Part shown: positions 10,647-20,032 of the stretch, piece by piece
How positions within the stretch are numbered: position 1 is the stretch's first letter
How the letters are laid out: the number at the start of each line of letters is the position of its first letter
Origin: Lenzites betulinus
Taxonomy: Eukaryota > Basidiomycota > Agaricomycetes > Polyporales > Polyporaceae
Direction: 5' to 3'
Assembly: GCA_022264855.1 (NCBI GenBank)
Contig: JABYQU010000001.1
Span: forward strand, 744,001 to 808,000
Length of the DNA stretch: 64,000 bases
Notes under the pieces: model-generated
Told to the model about the DNA's origin: nothing
Databases searched by the model: none
What the model saw: only the letters and a program-made list of their open reading frames with translations
Translations under genes and position numbers: made by a program

Positions 10647-12020
10647 ATGGAGGCCATACCACAGGAGCTCGTAGAGCGCATCTTCGAACACGCATGCACC
10701 GACGGAGGAGACACGGGCTGCGCGCTCGCACTGGTCTCGAAGCACGTCCGCGCAATGGCACGGACGACCCGCTTCCACTCGGTCGCCCTCGTCGAAACCC
10801 CGCGTTGCTTCCAAAAGTTCGTGGCGCTGTATATGCGCGAATGCGACCCCGCGAAAGGAGACAAACCTCGTATCCGGCACTTGCTGATGTATATCCCTCA
10901 ACCGCCGTACACGCATAATCCTTCCGGCCATGTCCCCACGCAGCTACCTGGGACAACATCCGAAAGGCGCAAACCGCGACTTTGGAGTAAACTCAAACAA
11001 ATGTTACCAGGACGCTCGGACGCCAAACGGTTTTCCTTCGATGCCAAGTCCTATTTCTCGGAGTACCTCGAAGCGACAAAGACACTCTTCCACCTCGCCG
11101 CACCCGATCTAGTGACCCTCGCCGTCCAAATCGATTTCTACACCGCCGTGTGCGGCCACCCGTCTTCGTTCCCCATCATAGAGCGCCCATTCCCCTTTCT
11201 CCGCGAGGCCACCTTCGTCGGAGTGGACCTCCGCGTGCTCATCTCCGAAGAGCTCGCGGATGCCCTGGCGGAGAGGCCCATCCGTCCTGTTAGTGCGACT
11301 CTGAGACCCATCTTTCCTGCGTTGACACACCTGTCGCTCGCGCGACCCGTAGGCCTGTTCAGCAGATTCCCCCCTGCGCCTAAGTTCTGGCCCACCGCCG
11401 CCCCGCGCGTCACACATCTGTGTGCCGTCAACACGGGCACGTACCTCGCGTCGCTGGAGGACGTCCTCGGGGTAGGGTTCAGGCCGACCGCCCACCTCAT
11501 TCCAGACAATGCACCCAACATCATCGACGATGCACCTGACACCGACGATGCATCCGACACCGACGACACACCCGACACCGACGATGCCCCCGAGGTCCTC
11601 CTCGAACCGGCGTACCCGAGCCTGCAACACATCGTGCTCCAGCCGAGCCGGGGCATAGACGGCATCGTGAAGGGACGGATATTCAAACAGGTGAAAGGGA
11701 ACATCCGCGGCGTGGGCGTCGAGACCCGGCCTCTCCGATCCCGCTCCGAGGACGCAGCATACCCCCACGGCCGCTGCGAAGCCCTCCACAGGGAGTGGCT
11801 GGAGCGCATCGAGGATGACAGCGACGCGGCGGGCTGCTGGCACCACCTGGCCGTGCTCCGGGGGTACAACCCGCCGCCGCCAACACCTCGTAAGTCGTGG
11901 CCTTACGTGCAAGATCGCCCGCCTGGTCTAAGATCTAACCTGTCGCGCATTTCTGGACCAACAGCCATAAGGGGTGCCACAGAATTTTTCTGCGGGTACC
12001 CCCTCCTGCCTTGTACTTAG
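10647..12020 (+). CDS. F-box-like protein, divergent copy C
   Basis: Third member of the local F-box-like family. Starts MEAIPQELVERIFEHACTDG and keeps the same register as copies A and B (ALVSKHVRAMARTTRFHSVALVETPR, GDKPRIRHL, DLVTLAVQ, LTHLSLARP). The middle linker is shorter and different. An acidic TDDAxD-type iteration (TDDASDTDDTPDTDDAPE, about 11541-11592) replaces the Pro-rich part. An embedded 75-nt intron with GTAAGT donor (11890), CTAAC branch point (about 11935) and CAG acceptor (11964) is predicted. It is a multiple of three and open, so the protein is 432 residues spliced or 457 unspliced. Inferred role: SCF substrate adaptor. Confidence 0.7.
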   Translation: MEAIPQELVERIFEHACTDGGDTGCALALVSKHVRAMARTTRFHSVALVETPRCFQKFVALYMRECDPAKGDKPRIRHLLMYIPQPPYTHNPSGHVPTQLPGTTSERRKPRLWSKLKQMLPGRSDAKRFSFDAKSYFSEYLEATKTLFHLAAPDLVTLAVQIDFYTAVCGHPSSFPIIERPFPFLREATFVGVDLRVLISEELADALAERPIRPVSATLRPIFPALTHLSLARPVGLFSRFPPAPKFWPTAAPRVTHLCAVNTGTYLASLEDVLGVGFRPTAHLIPDNAPNIIDDAPDTDDASDTDDTPDTDDAPEVLLEPAYPSLQHIVLQPSRGIDGIVKGRIFKQVKGNIRGVGVETRPLRSRSEDAAYPHGRCEALHREWLERIEDDSDAAGCWHHLAVLRGYNPPPPTPRKSWPYVQDRPPGLRSNLSRISGPTAIRGATEFFCGYPLLPCT

Positions 12021-12469
12021 GTGCTGCGATCACATGGTACAGCCGTGACAGCTCAGATTACCTCGGCGTCGTCAGCGTCGTCGTGGTGAACGTGAACGAT
12101 GGCCACGTACCGTATGCGCATCTTTCTTGAGCTTTTCCAACATTACGTTAAAGACTCATGGGGAGAGCGTGGGACTCGGAGGAGGTCGAAGGCGTAGTAG
12201 GGCGTATGCGATCGAGAGGCAATCCGTGTACTAAATTTAATGCTGCTCGCCATGTCGACTTTCTTAGCTGCGTATTCGGTAGCATGTATGCATATCTTTG
12301 ACAGAGGGCATCATTCCAGAACACAAGCTTGTTCGGGTCCGTACCATGGAGACGTCAGTACGATCCCCACTCCGCTACCGAACAGACGTCCATTCGGACC
12401 CGTAACTTCAAGGCACACGCGCGTCCACGCCCAAGTCCACACCACCCCCCTGAGCGCGCCACTTACCAT
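12021..12469. other. intergenic between F-box copy C and TLG2, tail-to-tail
   Basis: No coding sequence recognised. It should hold the two 3' ends of convergent transcripts. Confidence 0.45.
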
Positions 12470-15203
12470 CTACAGCAGAAATATATGGTCTAAGATACGC
12501 TCAAATGCATAAAACAAACAGGACAAATATCGTATAACGAACAGACTACCGCAACCAAAACGAAGGCACCCCACACCCGACACGCGGTCACATGCGCGCG
12601 CATCACCTGTACAACCCGCGCGCCGCTCTCCCACCGACCCCCCTCGCGCCAGCGCAGTCGCGCGCGCCCCGTCCGACGTGAGCGCAGCCGTCACCGCCGC
12701 CACCACCACCTCCACCGTGCTCTCTACCGTGCTCTCCACCGCACCCGCGCCGGCGCCGGACTCGACAGGCGCGGGCGGCGCCCCGTGCCGCCGGCGTGGC
12801 TTGAAGATGAGCGCGAGGATGAGGCCGGCGATGACGAGCACGAGGAGGAAGATGCACTGGCGCCGGCCCGTGTTCTTCTGGTACCTGTGCGGAGCGGCCT
12901 GGGTCAGCGAGGTGTCCGTGCAGTCCGGATGCGGCGCGCGTGTGAGGGAACAGGGAAGGAGGGAAGGGAAGGACGGGAAAGGGAAGCCAGGGGGTGGCGG
13001 AAAGAAGGTGGAAGGGGCGCACGGGCAGAAGGTGGAGGGAGCGCGCGGGCAGAAGGGCGAATTGGGAATTGGGAAGTGGGAGCTTCGCCCGAGCAGGCGC
13101 GCCTCGCTCGCGCGCGAAGAGTACAGCGGACGTAAACCGAACTTAAAACGAAGATGCAGGGGCAGGGAAGAGAAGAGAAATCACGTACTGGGTCGCGACG
13201 TCCAGCTCGCGCACCGCGTCTTCCATCTGCGTCGCCGTCTGCTCGATGTTGTACTCCACGCTGTCCAGCAGCGTCCCCTGGTCGATCACCAGCGCGGACA
13301 GGTCCTTGAACAGCTCCGCGAGCGACGCGATCGAGCGCGCGATGTCCGTCAGCTCGCGGTCGCGTGTCTGCAGCTCCAGGTCCGGCACCGTCATCTGGCG
13401 CACGACGACGCCTTCGTGTGACTGGCGTGGCGGCGGTTAGCATGGGACGCGCAGAGGGTGCCACCGACGAGCGGCCGGCGAAGGGGGAACGTGACGCACT
13501 GCAGCCGCGGCCTCCACGTCCTCGTCCAGCGCCGACATCCCTGCGGCCCCCTTTAGGGAAACCGCACCCGACGCCGCGAGCAGGTCCTGGTTCTTGATCG
13601 CGTGCCCTTGCAGCTCTGTATGCAGGCGCAGCGCGCGGTCAGCATCCACGCGCGGCCGATCGTCGCGCTCTGTGGCACTGAATGCGCACTCACTTTCCAT
13701 GTACACGCGCTGTTTCTTGCGGAACGTCGCGCTCAGCTCCTGCACGCGCGCCGCGAGGCCCCGCTGCACGTTCTTCGCCGCGAGCTCGTGGTGGCGTGAG
13801 TCGCCCGCTTTGGCAGGCGGGAACGCGTGCTGTGGTATCGATCCTATCCGCTGAATCAACGTGTGGCATTGGCGGAACTCCTGTGCACGGCGCGGGGCAG
13901 TCATCCGATCGGCGTGAGCGACAGTCTCACACCGGCGCAGAGCGATAGCCCATCGCGCACCTTCGTGATTTCCGTCGTGGCCGCCTCAATCTCCCGCTCC
14001 TCCGCGGACCGGTCCGAGAACCCGGGCAGAACGTGTTTTGCGTGCAGTCTGTCGAGCACAGCAACTGACACAAGCCGAGGTCAATATGACGGCACCAGCT
14101 ACGTATGGCACACGGGTAATGTGCCATGTCAAATACTTACCTTTACTCTCGACCCCGGCAAGAATCTCTTTTACTTGGTCTGCGATGTCGACCCTGTGGA
14201 CCCGACGATGGATTAGCATACGATTCATAGATGGATAGTGCAAGCGGAGATTAGCGGGCACTTCCGGCGAGGCGTGCTGAGAGATTCAGAGGCACCTATG
14301 CCTGATGTAGCCTATGTAGTCCTATGGTATGGATGACAGCAATCGTGCTGCACCGCACGTAATACATGACATCCCGTTCAAAAAGGTATAGGATGGCCAA
14401 GGACAGGTATGTCGCATCACGAGTGAAGCTACAGCAAGCAATATGTGGAAACCGTCATAGTGTCTTAGTAGTCTCCGGCACCACGGGCATCATCAGTGGA
14501 GAGGGGGCCGACTGGCTTCCACGTACGGCGTGCTCAAGCACCCTTGGCAAGGACACGCTGCAGGTAATGTCCGCCGAAAGATGTCAAGACATGGACGAGT
14601 CTGACCACAACGACCACTACCGGCGCAGCATTACTCCAAAATCAACTGTGAACACCCCATGAACAGTCGCAGGTGCCACAACAGGTATGGTACCATGACC
14701 AGGTGCCACCCGCGCTAACTGAGGGCGAGGGAAGCTAAGGCAGCAGGAGCATCTTCCGGGAGAGAAAGGAAGGCGGACTGACCGCCCTTCCGCTCCGAGG
14801 GAAGATAAGGAAGGGTTCTTGCTGAAGCCGGTGGGGCGTTCGGACGGATGCGCGCTCCGTGGCAAACCCATGCCTGGAGGAGCATGCGGGTGCCATGGAA
14901 CGCGGCAGGCGTGGATGCGAGGCGGCACACACGGCGGGGACGGAGTGAATGGCCGCAAGAGATGACTGACCATTTAGGCGGGAGCTCTGCGTCTATGGAG
15001 ATGTGGCCGGAGTCGGCGTTTATGAGGTGTTCGTGCTCGTCGTCCTCATCCTGTGCGGCGTCGTAGTTTGTGACGACACGCGAGCGGCGGGAGCGCGAGG
15101 AGCCAGCGCGGGAGTCCCTGTATGAGATGAAGAGGAGGGTGCGGGAGCGGGAGGTGGGTGCAGAGGAGGAGGAGGAGGCCATCTGGACGGCGGCGGAGGG
15201 CAC
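12470..15203 (-). CDS. TLG2: Tlg2/syntaxin-16 family Qa-SNARE
   Basis: t-SNARE for endosome-to-Golgi retrieval. Seven exons are predicted (transcript order): 15203-14971, 14193-14141, 14064-13961, 13880-13694, 13615-13500, 13421-13189, 12884-12470, all in phase, 446 residues. A second in-frame ATG at 15182 gives 439 and fits the family start better. Diagnostic stretches are SRTLLFISYRDSRA at the N-terminus, LPPKWVDIADQV, LHAKHVLPGFSDRSAEE, then NVQRGLAARVQELSATFRKK. The SNARE helix is RDRELTDIARSIASLAELFK plus ALVIDQGTLLDSVEYNIEQ, with the central-layer glutamine in IDQG. A C-terminal anchor, FLLVLVIAGLILALIF, follows the basic YQKNTGRRQC. Odd points: intron 1 is about 777 nt (14194-14970), against 50-100 nt for the others. 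About 85 residues follow the anchor, which is long for this family, so the true 3' end may be spliced differently. Confidence 0.9.
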
Positions 15204-16046
15204 GGACGCAGGCGTGGACGGTCGTCATCCCGGTGTTTGTTTGGCCCGCCGGCCGGACCACGCGACTCCGGCCAGAAAGCCAAAAGGCTGCGAGACGCCT
15301 GCCGACGCCTGCCGAGCGGAGCGCCCGAACTCGGAACAGCGGAACGGAGGCCGGGGCAGGCAAGGGTCGGAACTGTGGCTAAACGGAAGAATGGGCGCAT
15401 CGGGTGAAAAGGACGCATGACCAGGGCGGACGCGGTTGGAATGATGCTCGTCGCTGTTTACGTGCACGGCTCGCATGCATGAGAGTCTTCCCCATCCATT
15501 GTCTGCGTGGACGCGACGAGAATGAGTGGGCAGTGGCACCGGACGAGCACGATCGGCGGAGGCGAGTGCGGGGCCCCTGCTGGCCCCTGTGACCGCGCTC
15601 GCTCGAATCTCCGCCCGCGGGCGTGGGCAGTTATCTGCCCATCGCCTCCCCATCGCCTCTCTTCCTTGCCAACCGCGTCCAACAACTGCCCTTATCGATT
15701 GTCCCCGGATCACCTCTTCCAAACCTGTGGCTTGCTATTCTCTCCTCCAACGCGTGTCCGAAACACTCGCTTTGATGCCCCTTCGGCCCACCTCCCTATA
15801 AAGACTCTCTCTTCCTCTACCCTAAGCTCCCCAGCGCCCCTCTATACTTCCTCCGCAGATCCTCCTCTCCTAATCCTCTCGTCATTAACTCTCCAGCACT
15901 ACCAGCTCTTAACCACTACCACTAGCCCCTTCCGTCCGGATCTCCTCTGACACTCAAGCTTCCGTACCGTAAGCACACCACGCCCCGGGCTTCTTCGATC
16001 GCTTACCGTAGCGTTTAGACTTTCCATCACCGCCCTCCATCTCGCC
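15204..16046. other. divergent promoter region between TLG2 and the Cys-rich gene
   Basis: 843 bases between two divergent starts. The right half (15650-16046) is extremely pyrimidine-rich on the + strand, typical of strong fungal promoters. The left half is GC-rich with no ORF of coding character. Confidence 0.5.
15797..15802 (+). promoter_or_regulatory. TATA box of the Cys-rich gene
   Basis: TATAAA is followed after about 25 bases by CT-rich tracts (about 15808-15960), the usual arrangement at highly expressed basidiomycete genes. The ATG is at 16047, which implies a long leader. Confidence 0.45.
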
Positions 16047-16713
16047 ATGTGTCGCCTCGAGACGTCAGTCTTTCTTTTTTCCATCCTTTATTGTTCCCCT
16101 TTCTGACCCGAACGCGCACCAGCGAGGGCACCAAGTACGGCTGTGGCGTGCGTCCGCGTTCTCTGATAGACTTTCCTAGCGCCGCGTCTGACGTCACCCA
16201 CGCCCGTTATAGCACTACATCATCGTACGTGCCTCTCCCTCCCGCTCGCTTCTTTTAGTCTCGTCACCAGACGGTATATTGGGAGGGCGTCCCAAGGAGA
16301 CACCGAAACCCCGCAGACACCCTCCGAATTGCTCCTTCTCCCTTGTCTCCCTGCCCGGTTTCTTGCCTTTTTAGGAGCGCTCCCCTGTACCGTCTGGTTA
16401 CGAGACTACTCTTCTTTGTGCATGTATATGCTCGTGTGCTCACCCGTCCCTTCGCTCGCGCTGCCAGACGAAGAAGCTGCGCAAGCTCGACTGCGAGAAC
16501 CAGTGGTGCATCCACTCCGTCATGCACCGCAACCCCTGCCACGGCTGTGCCTGCGACCGCGTACGTCCCCGTCCCTATTCCCCCGCGCGCGACCCACGCT
16601 GACCTGGCGGATGCGCGCAGTACTTCGGCCCGGACGCGTCGGAGACGATCACCGCCGTCAGGCCCGAGTTCTGCCCCGAGTGCTACCCGTACTACAGCAA
16701 GCGCCGCCGGTAG
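16047..16713 (+). CDS. small cysteine-rich fungal protein, five exons including a 12-nt microexon
   Basis: Predicted 79-residue protein from exons 16047-16063, 16123-16147, 16213-16224, 16468-16560 and 16621-16713. Every intron has GT-AG ends and the phases fit exactly (240 nt). The product starts MCRLETEGTKYGCGHYII. It continues with a Cys/His-rich core (LDCENQWCIHSVMHRNPC, HGCACDR) and ends FCPECYPYYSKRRR. About ten cysteines with CxC and CxxC pairs suggest zinc binding. Short MCR(L/V)...YxCGH proteins with this spacing are common hypotheticals in Agaricomycetes. No function is established. It lacks a signal peptide, so it is probably intracellular. A strong TATA/CT promoter suggests high expression. 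It is too fragmented to appear as one open frame. Confidence 0.75.
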
Positions 16714-16934
16714 CCGCGCCTGACTCTACTCTACAAGCAACTCATCCTAGTCACGCGTCTCCGTCCCATTGCTGTATCATTCCTCGCTGTCGCCGAACTT
16801 CCCCGCTGCTAATGCTCTCGACACCGCCGAGCCAGCCACACGCTACGAACGTGTTGTACCATCACATTACAGCCCCGCACTATCTATCTGTCCTGTAGCT
16901 CCTCATCGCCAGCGCTCTTACTCCCGCATAATCA

Positions 16935-17140
16935 AATACTTGTCAAGGTTACTCCTTCAAACACCATAGAAGCCATGGTGTGCTGCAGCCACAAAGTAAA
17001 GACATGTAAGCAGGCTAACACCCTGTGCTCATCTCACAACTATTCAGAGTGTACGGTCAAGTTACTGACATATTTCAACGCCTCCCCACAATTTTGTCAG
17101 ATAGTACACCTCACAACGAAGCTTGGTGAATGTCGGAATT
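16935..17140 (+). repeat. diverged direct repeat, unit 1
   Basis: Shares two blocks with 17575-17850 in the same order and orientation. One is CTTGTCAAGGTTRCT...AGAAGCC (about 16939-16974). The other is CAACGCC...CCACAAT...TTGTC...CTCACAACGAAG (about 17075-17130). Similarity by eye is roughly 75-80 percent inside the blocks. It begins about 220 bases after the Cys-rich gene stop. Confidence 0.55.
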
Positions 17141-17287
17141 CCCTCATAACTTTTGAGTCTCACTTAACCACAACCTACCGGGAGATGTAGTATTGGAGTG
17201 CATACATGTTCATGGTGTTGTCACTCACATCATTGGAGTGGGAATGACATTCTTGACAGCATACTGCACATTCATGGAAGTTTTGAA

Positions 17288-17323
17288 GAGCCACGGATGT
17301 GTTGCGCAACACATACGAGGCTC
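17288..17323. repeat. 36 bp palindrome
   Basis: Arms GAGCC and GGCTC flank a perfect 18 bp palindrome, ATGTGTTGCGCAACACAT, with two 4-base mismatched joints. It lies between the two direct-repeat units. Confidence 0.6.
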
Positions 17324-17574
17324 TGGAGCTCTGGAGGCTCGTCGGGGTGTGGTGTGTTTGAGCGCCCATACACCCAAGTAAGCGCCTTGTCGCGTCGCGC
17401 GTGTGAGAAGGTCAAAGGAGGAGCTACAATTCCGCCACAACGAAATGCTTCACTGATCCTTACGCCGCGATTAACAGCCGAATAGCTTGGAGATACCACT
17501 TCAGTGCGTAGAAACTTGCATGTAACCTGCGTTCATGCGCGTAGCGAGCAATTTCGTCCCTGACGGCTGGTAGT

Positions 17575-17850
17575 TAAATGCTTGTCAAGGTTGCTTTCCC
17601 GAACATACTAGAAGCCCGCGCATGGCCAGCTGCAGCCTGCAGGTACAGACAGGTAAGCTCTGAAAGCTTTGAAACCCAATGGTGGTGACACGGTTTTCCT
17701 ACTACTAGCACTTCTTAGGCTTTAGGGCTGGAAGCCCAGAACCGTCCTTTGCATTTCAAGTGTAAGTTTCCGATATCACTCAACGCCTTACCACAATCTT
17801 GTCGGAGAATACAACTCACAACGAAGTTCGGGGAACGTTCGAAGAACCCC
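17575..17850 (+). repeat. diverged direct repeat, unit 2
   Basis: Second unit of the duplication described at 16935-17140. The spacing between its two conserved blocks is longer by about 55 bases than in unit 1. Confidence 0.55.
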
Positions 17851-18251
17851 CCCCTTCCCCGGTGAGTCGTGAGCCTGACAGATACAAATATAATTATTTG
17901 AGGTTCTTATGAGGGGCCTAGCGACCCTCATCTGTTAGGCTACAGCTTACTCTGGCTCCTCTCGCAGATAGAGTCCTCTGTTCGCGACCATACAGGCTCC
18001 ATGCAGAAGATGGGATGCCATGTCTGAAAGGAGCTGTGCCGTCTGACTGTCCACGCTGATTGCGACGTTGCACGCTGCAGGAGCTGCTGGAGAAGTACTC
18101 GGAGGCCTCTTCGGACATCCACGCGGGGAAGTGCGAGTCCGGAAGGTGCACCTAATGCACAACGGGGTTGCCTGGCCCGGGGTTTCCACAACATGATAAG
18201 TTATAATAATACACCGATGAGTGCCAGCAGATCAATGCTGAATGTAAGCTT

Positions 18252-19657
18252 TGTAGTACTACACGATCACTGATACTTCATGTCAGTCAAGCCATGTCGC
18301 GCCGGCACGGGCGCACTCTCCAAGGCGATTCACATAGCTGCCCAGCATCCCACAGCATCATCTTCGTCCTCCACACGCGCAAGCCACCCACTGCGCACAG
18401 AGACGTAAAAGTCAGGCAGGCAGCGAAGCACCTTCGGCGCAGGCAGGAGCACAACATCGACCCCCGCGCCCTCGGCCCCGCGCTGTATCTGCGTCAGCAC
18501 CTCGACCTGGGCATTGTGGTACTCCCACGCGTTCCCGCAGCGCGCCCCAATGGGCCCCGGGCCCGGCTGCAGCAGCAGGCGGCGCACGCTCGGCCACGTC
18601 GGCGGTGGCGGAGGCTCGTCAGACTCCCGCACGGGACGGCGCGCCCTGCGCGCGCTGGGCGGGAGGCGCGGCAGAGGCTCCCAGCGGACGCGCACGCCGA
18701 CCGCAGCCGCGAGGTTCCCCGCCCAGCCTTCCGCGTCGGCGACGCTCAGGTGCCTCACGCGCGGGGCGGCCGCGGACCAGAACGCGAGCGAGGGGTCGCG
18801 CCGCCAGTGCCGGCCGGGCGGGGCGAGCGAGAGGTGCGTCACCGCGGGGAAGAGCACGGGCTGCGGTGCGCCGTCGGCCGCGACGAGCTGCGGGCTGAGG
18901 AGCGTGCGGATGTCGGATATCCCCACGAACGCCAGCTCGCGCAGGCGCGGGAACGGGCTGTGGATGGCGGGCAGGACGAGGTCGCCGCCGGCGGAGAACC
19001 CGCACTGCACGGCGAGGGTGATGAGATCCGGTGTGGCGAGGCGGAAGAGCGTCTCTGCGGCGTGGAGGTACTCTGGCGATGCGGCCGGGTCGGGCTCCTC
19101 GGAGTCCTCGTCGGCAGGCTGACGACGGGAGCGCAGCATGACCGGCGCGTCCTCACCGACAAGAGGCTGGAGGCGCCGGGGGATGGGAATGAGTTCAGCG
19201 GTGGAGGTGCTGACAGTGGAGACAGCCGCGACAGAGGCAGAAGGCGTCGGCTCCGGGTCAGCGACCGTCGTCGTCGCCCTCCTGCGCGGCGAGAGCGAAC
19301 GGCCGGGGCCGCGTGTAGACGGCCCGCGCGAGTTCGGCGGGGGTATGCGGGGGAACGCCACATGCAGGTGTCGGATGTGGGGTTTGTCTCCCCGCGCCGC
19401 ATCGCACTCATGCTCGTACAGCGTGACGAAGGCCTGTAGACGACGGGGGCTGGCGACGAGGGCGACGGAGTGAAAGCGCGTCTTGCGTGCGATCGCGCGG
19501 AAGTCTTTGGATACGAGCGAGAGCGCATGGCCTGTGGCTCCTCCGTCGGTGCATGCGAGCTCAAAGATCCGCTGGGCAGTCTCTAGAGGAAGAGTGTCCA
19601 TGATAGAGTAAGAGGGAAAGAGGCAACATGCATTTACTTCTCCAAGGGAGGCTGTTG
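18252..19657 (-). repeat. right arm of 1.4 kb inverted repeat (F-box copy B)
   Basis: Reverse-complement counterpart of 1320-2763. The match starts near GTAGTACTACACGATCACTGAT (about 18252) and ends in the leader near 19657, where the block corresponding to the copy A promoter appears in flipped orientation. Confidence 0.85.
18330..19601 (-). CDS. F-box-like protein, copy B
   Basis: Single-exon, 423-residue near-twin of copy A, with the start chosen at MDTLPLETAQ (19601) by comparison. It keeps the F-box-like helices, the Pro/Ser linker and the LRR-like segments. Relative to copy A it lacks one 15-codon REPDEPP-type unit and has one extra arginine codon in PRRLQPL. These two in-frame differences account exactly for the 14-residue length difference, and no frameshift or stop was found. 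Both copies therefore look functional, or very recently duplicated. Inferred SCF adaptor. Confidence 0.8.
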   Translation of the reverse strand: MDTLPLETAQRIFELACTDGGATGHALSLVSKDFRAIARKTRFHSVALVASPRRLQAFVTLYEHECDAARGDKPHIRHLHVAFPRIPPPNSRGPSTRGPGRSLSPRRRATTTVADPEPTPSASVAAVSTVSTSTAELIPIPRRLQPLVGEDAPVMLRSRRQPADEDSEEPDPAASPEYLHAAETLFRLATPDLITLAVQCGFSAGGDLVLPAIHSPFPRLRELAFVGISDIRTLLSPQLVAADGAPQPVLFPAVTHLSLAPPGRHWRRDPSLAFWSAAAPRVRHLSVADAEGWAGNLAAAVGVRVRWEPLPRLPPSARRARRPVRESDEPPPPPTWPSVRRLLLQPGPGPIGARCGNAWEYHNAQVEVLTQIQRGAEGAGVDVVLLPAPKVLRCLPDFYVSVRSGWLARVEDEDDAVGCWAAM

Positions 19658-19658
19658 T

Positions 19659-19712
19659 CCGCGGTGAGATCGAGCGAAGTGCAGCACAGCCCCGGTCGCG
19701 ATATGCGTTGGG
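19659..19712 (+). promoter_or_regulatory. promoter block of F-box copy B, flipped relative to its gene
   Basis: CCGCGGTGAGATC...GAAGTGCAGCACAGCCCCGG...CGCGATAT is read on the + strand here, as in copy A, although the gene it precedes is on the minus strand. Relative to its gene the block is inverted. A minus-strand TATA-like TTTATATCC lies at about 19713-19721. Confidence 0.6.
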
Positions 19713-20032
19713 ATATAAATGGGATCTACTACGTGATTGCAAAGTTGACAGGAGCGCCTGGGGCTCTCTCAAATGTTGCATTTGTTTAATGGCCACGGGG
19801 AGCCACGATCCAGCTCAACATGACACTTATCCATAGGGGAGTCCTCGGAACGTTTGTACAACATTGGGAGACGAGCAAGGCCTGGGAGGAAGTTGGAGCT
19901 TGGAGTTTGGAGCTTTGAAGAGTGTAAGAGCAAGCCGAAGCGCCGCGTACCGTATAGCGCTGCTTGCAGTGCCGTGAAGGGCACCACATTCATTACAACG
20001 CAACGATGATATTAGGACAACCCAGAAAAAAG

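Larger units (their letters stand above)
16714..18251. other. intergenic region with diverged direct repeats and a palindrome
   Basis: No confident gene. Short open frames around 17918-18194 on the minus strand have no recognisable product. The notable contents are a diverged direct duplication (16935-17140 and 17575-17850) and a 36 bp palindrome (17288-17323), listed separately. Confidence 0.5.
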
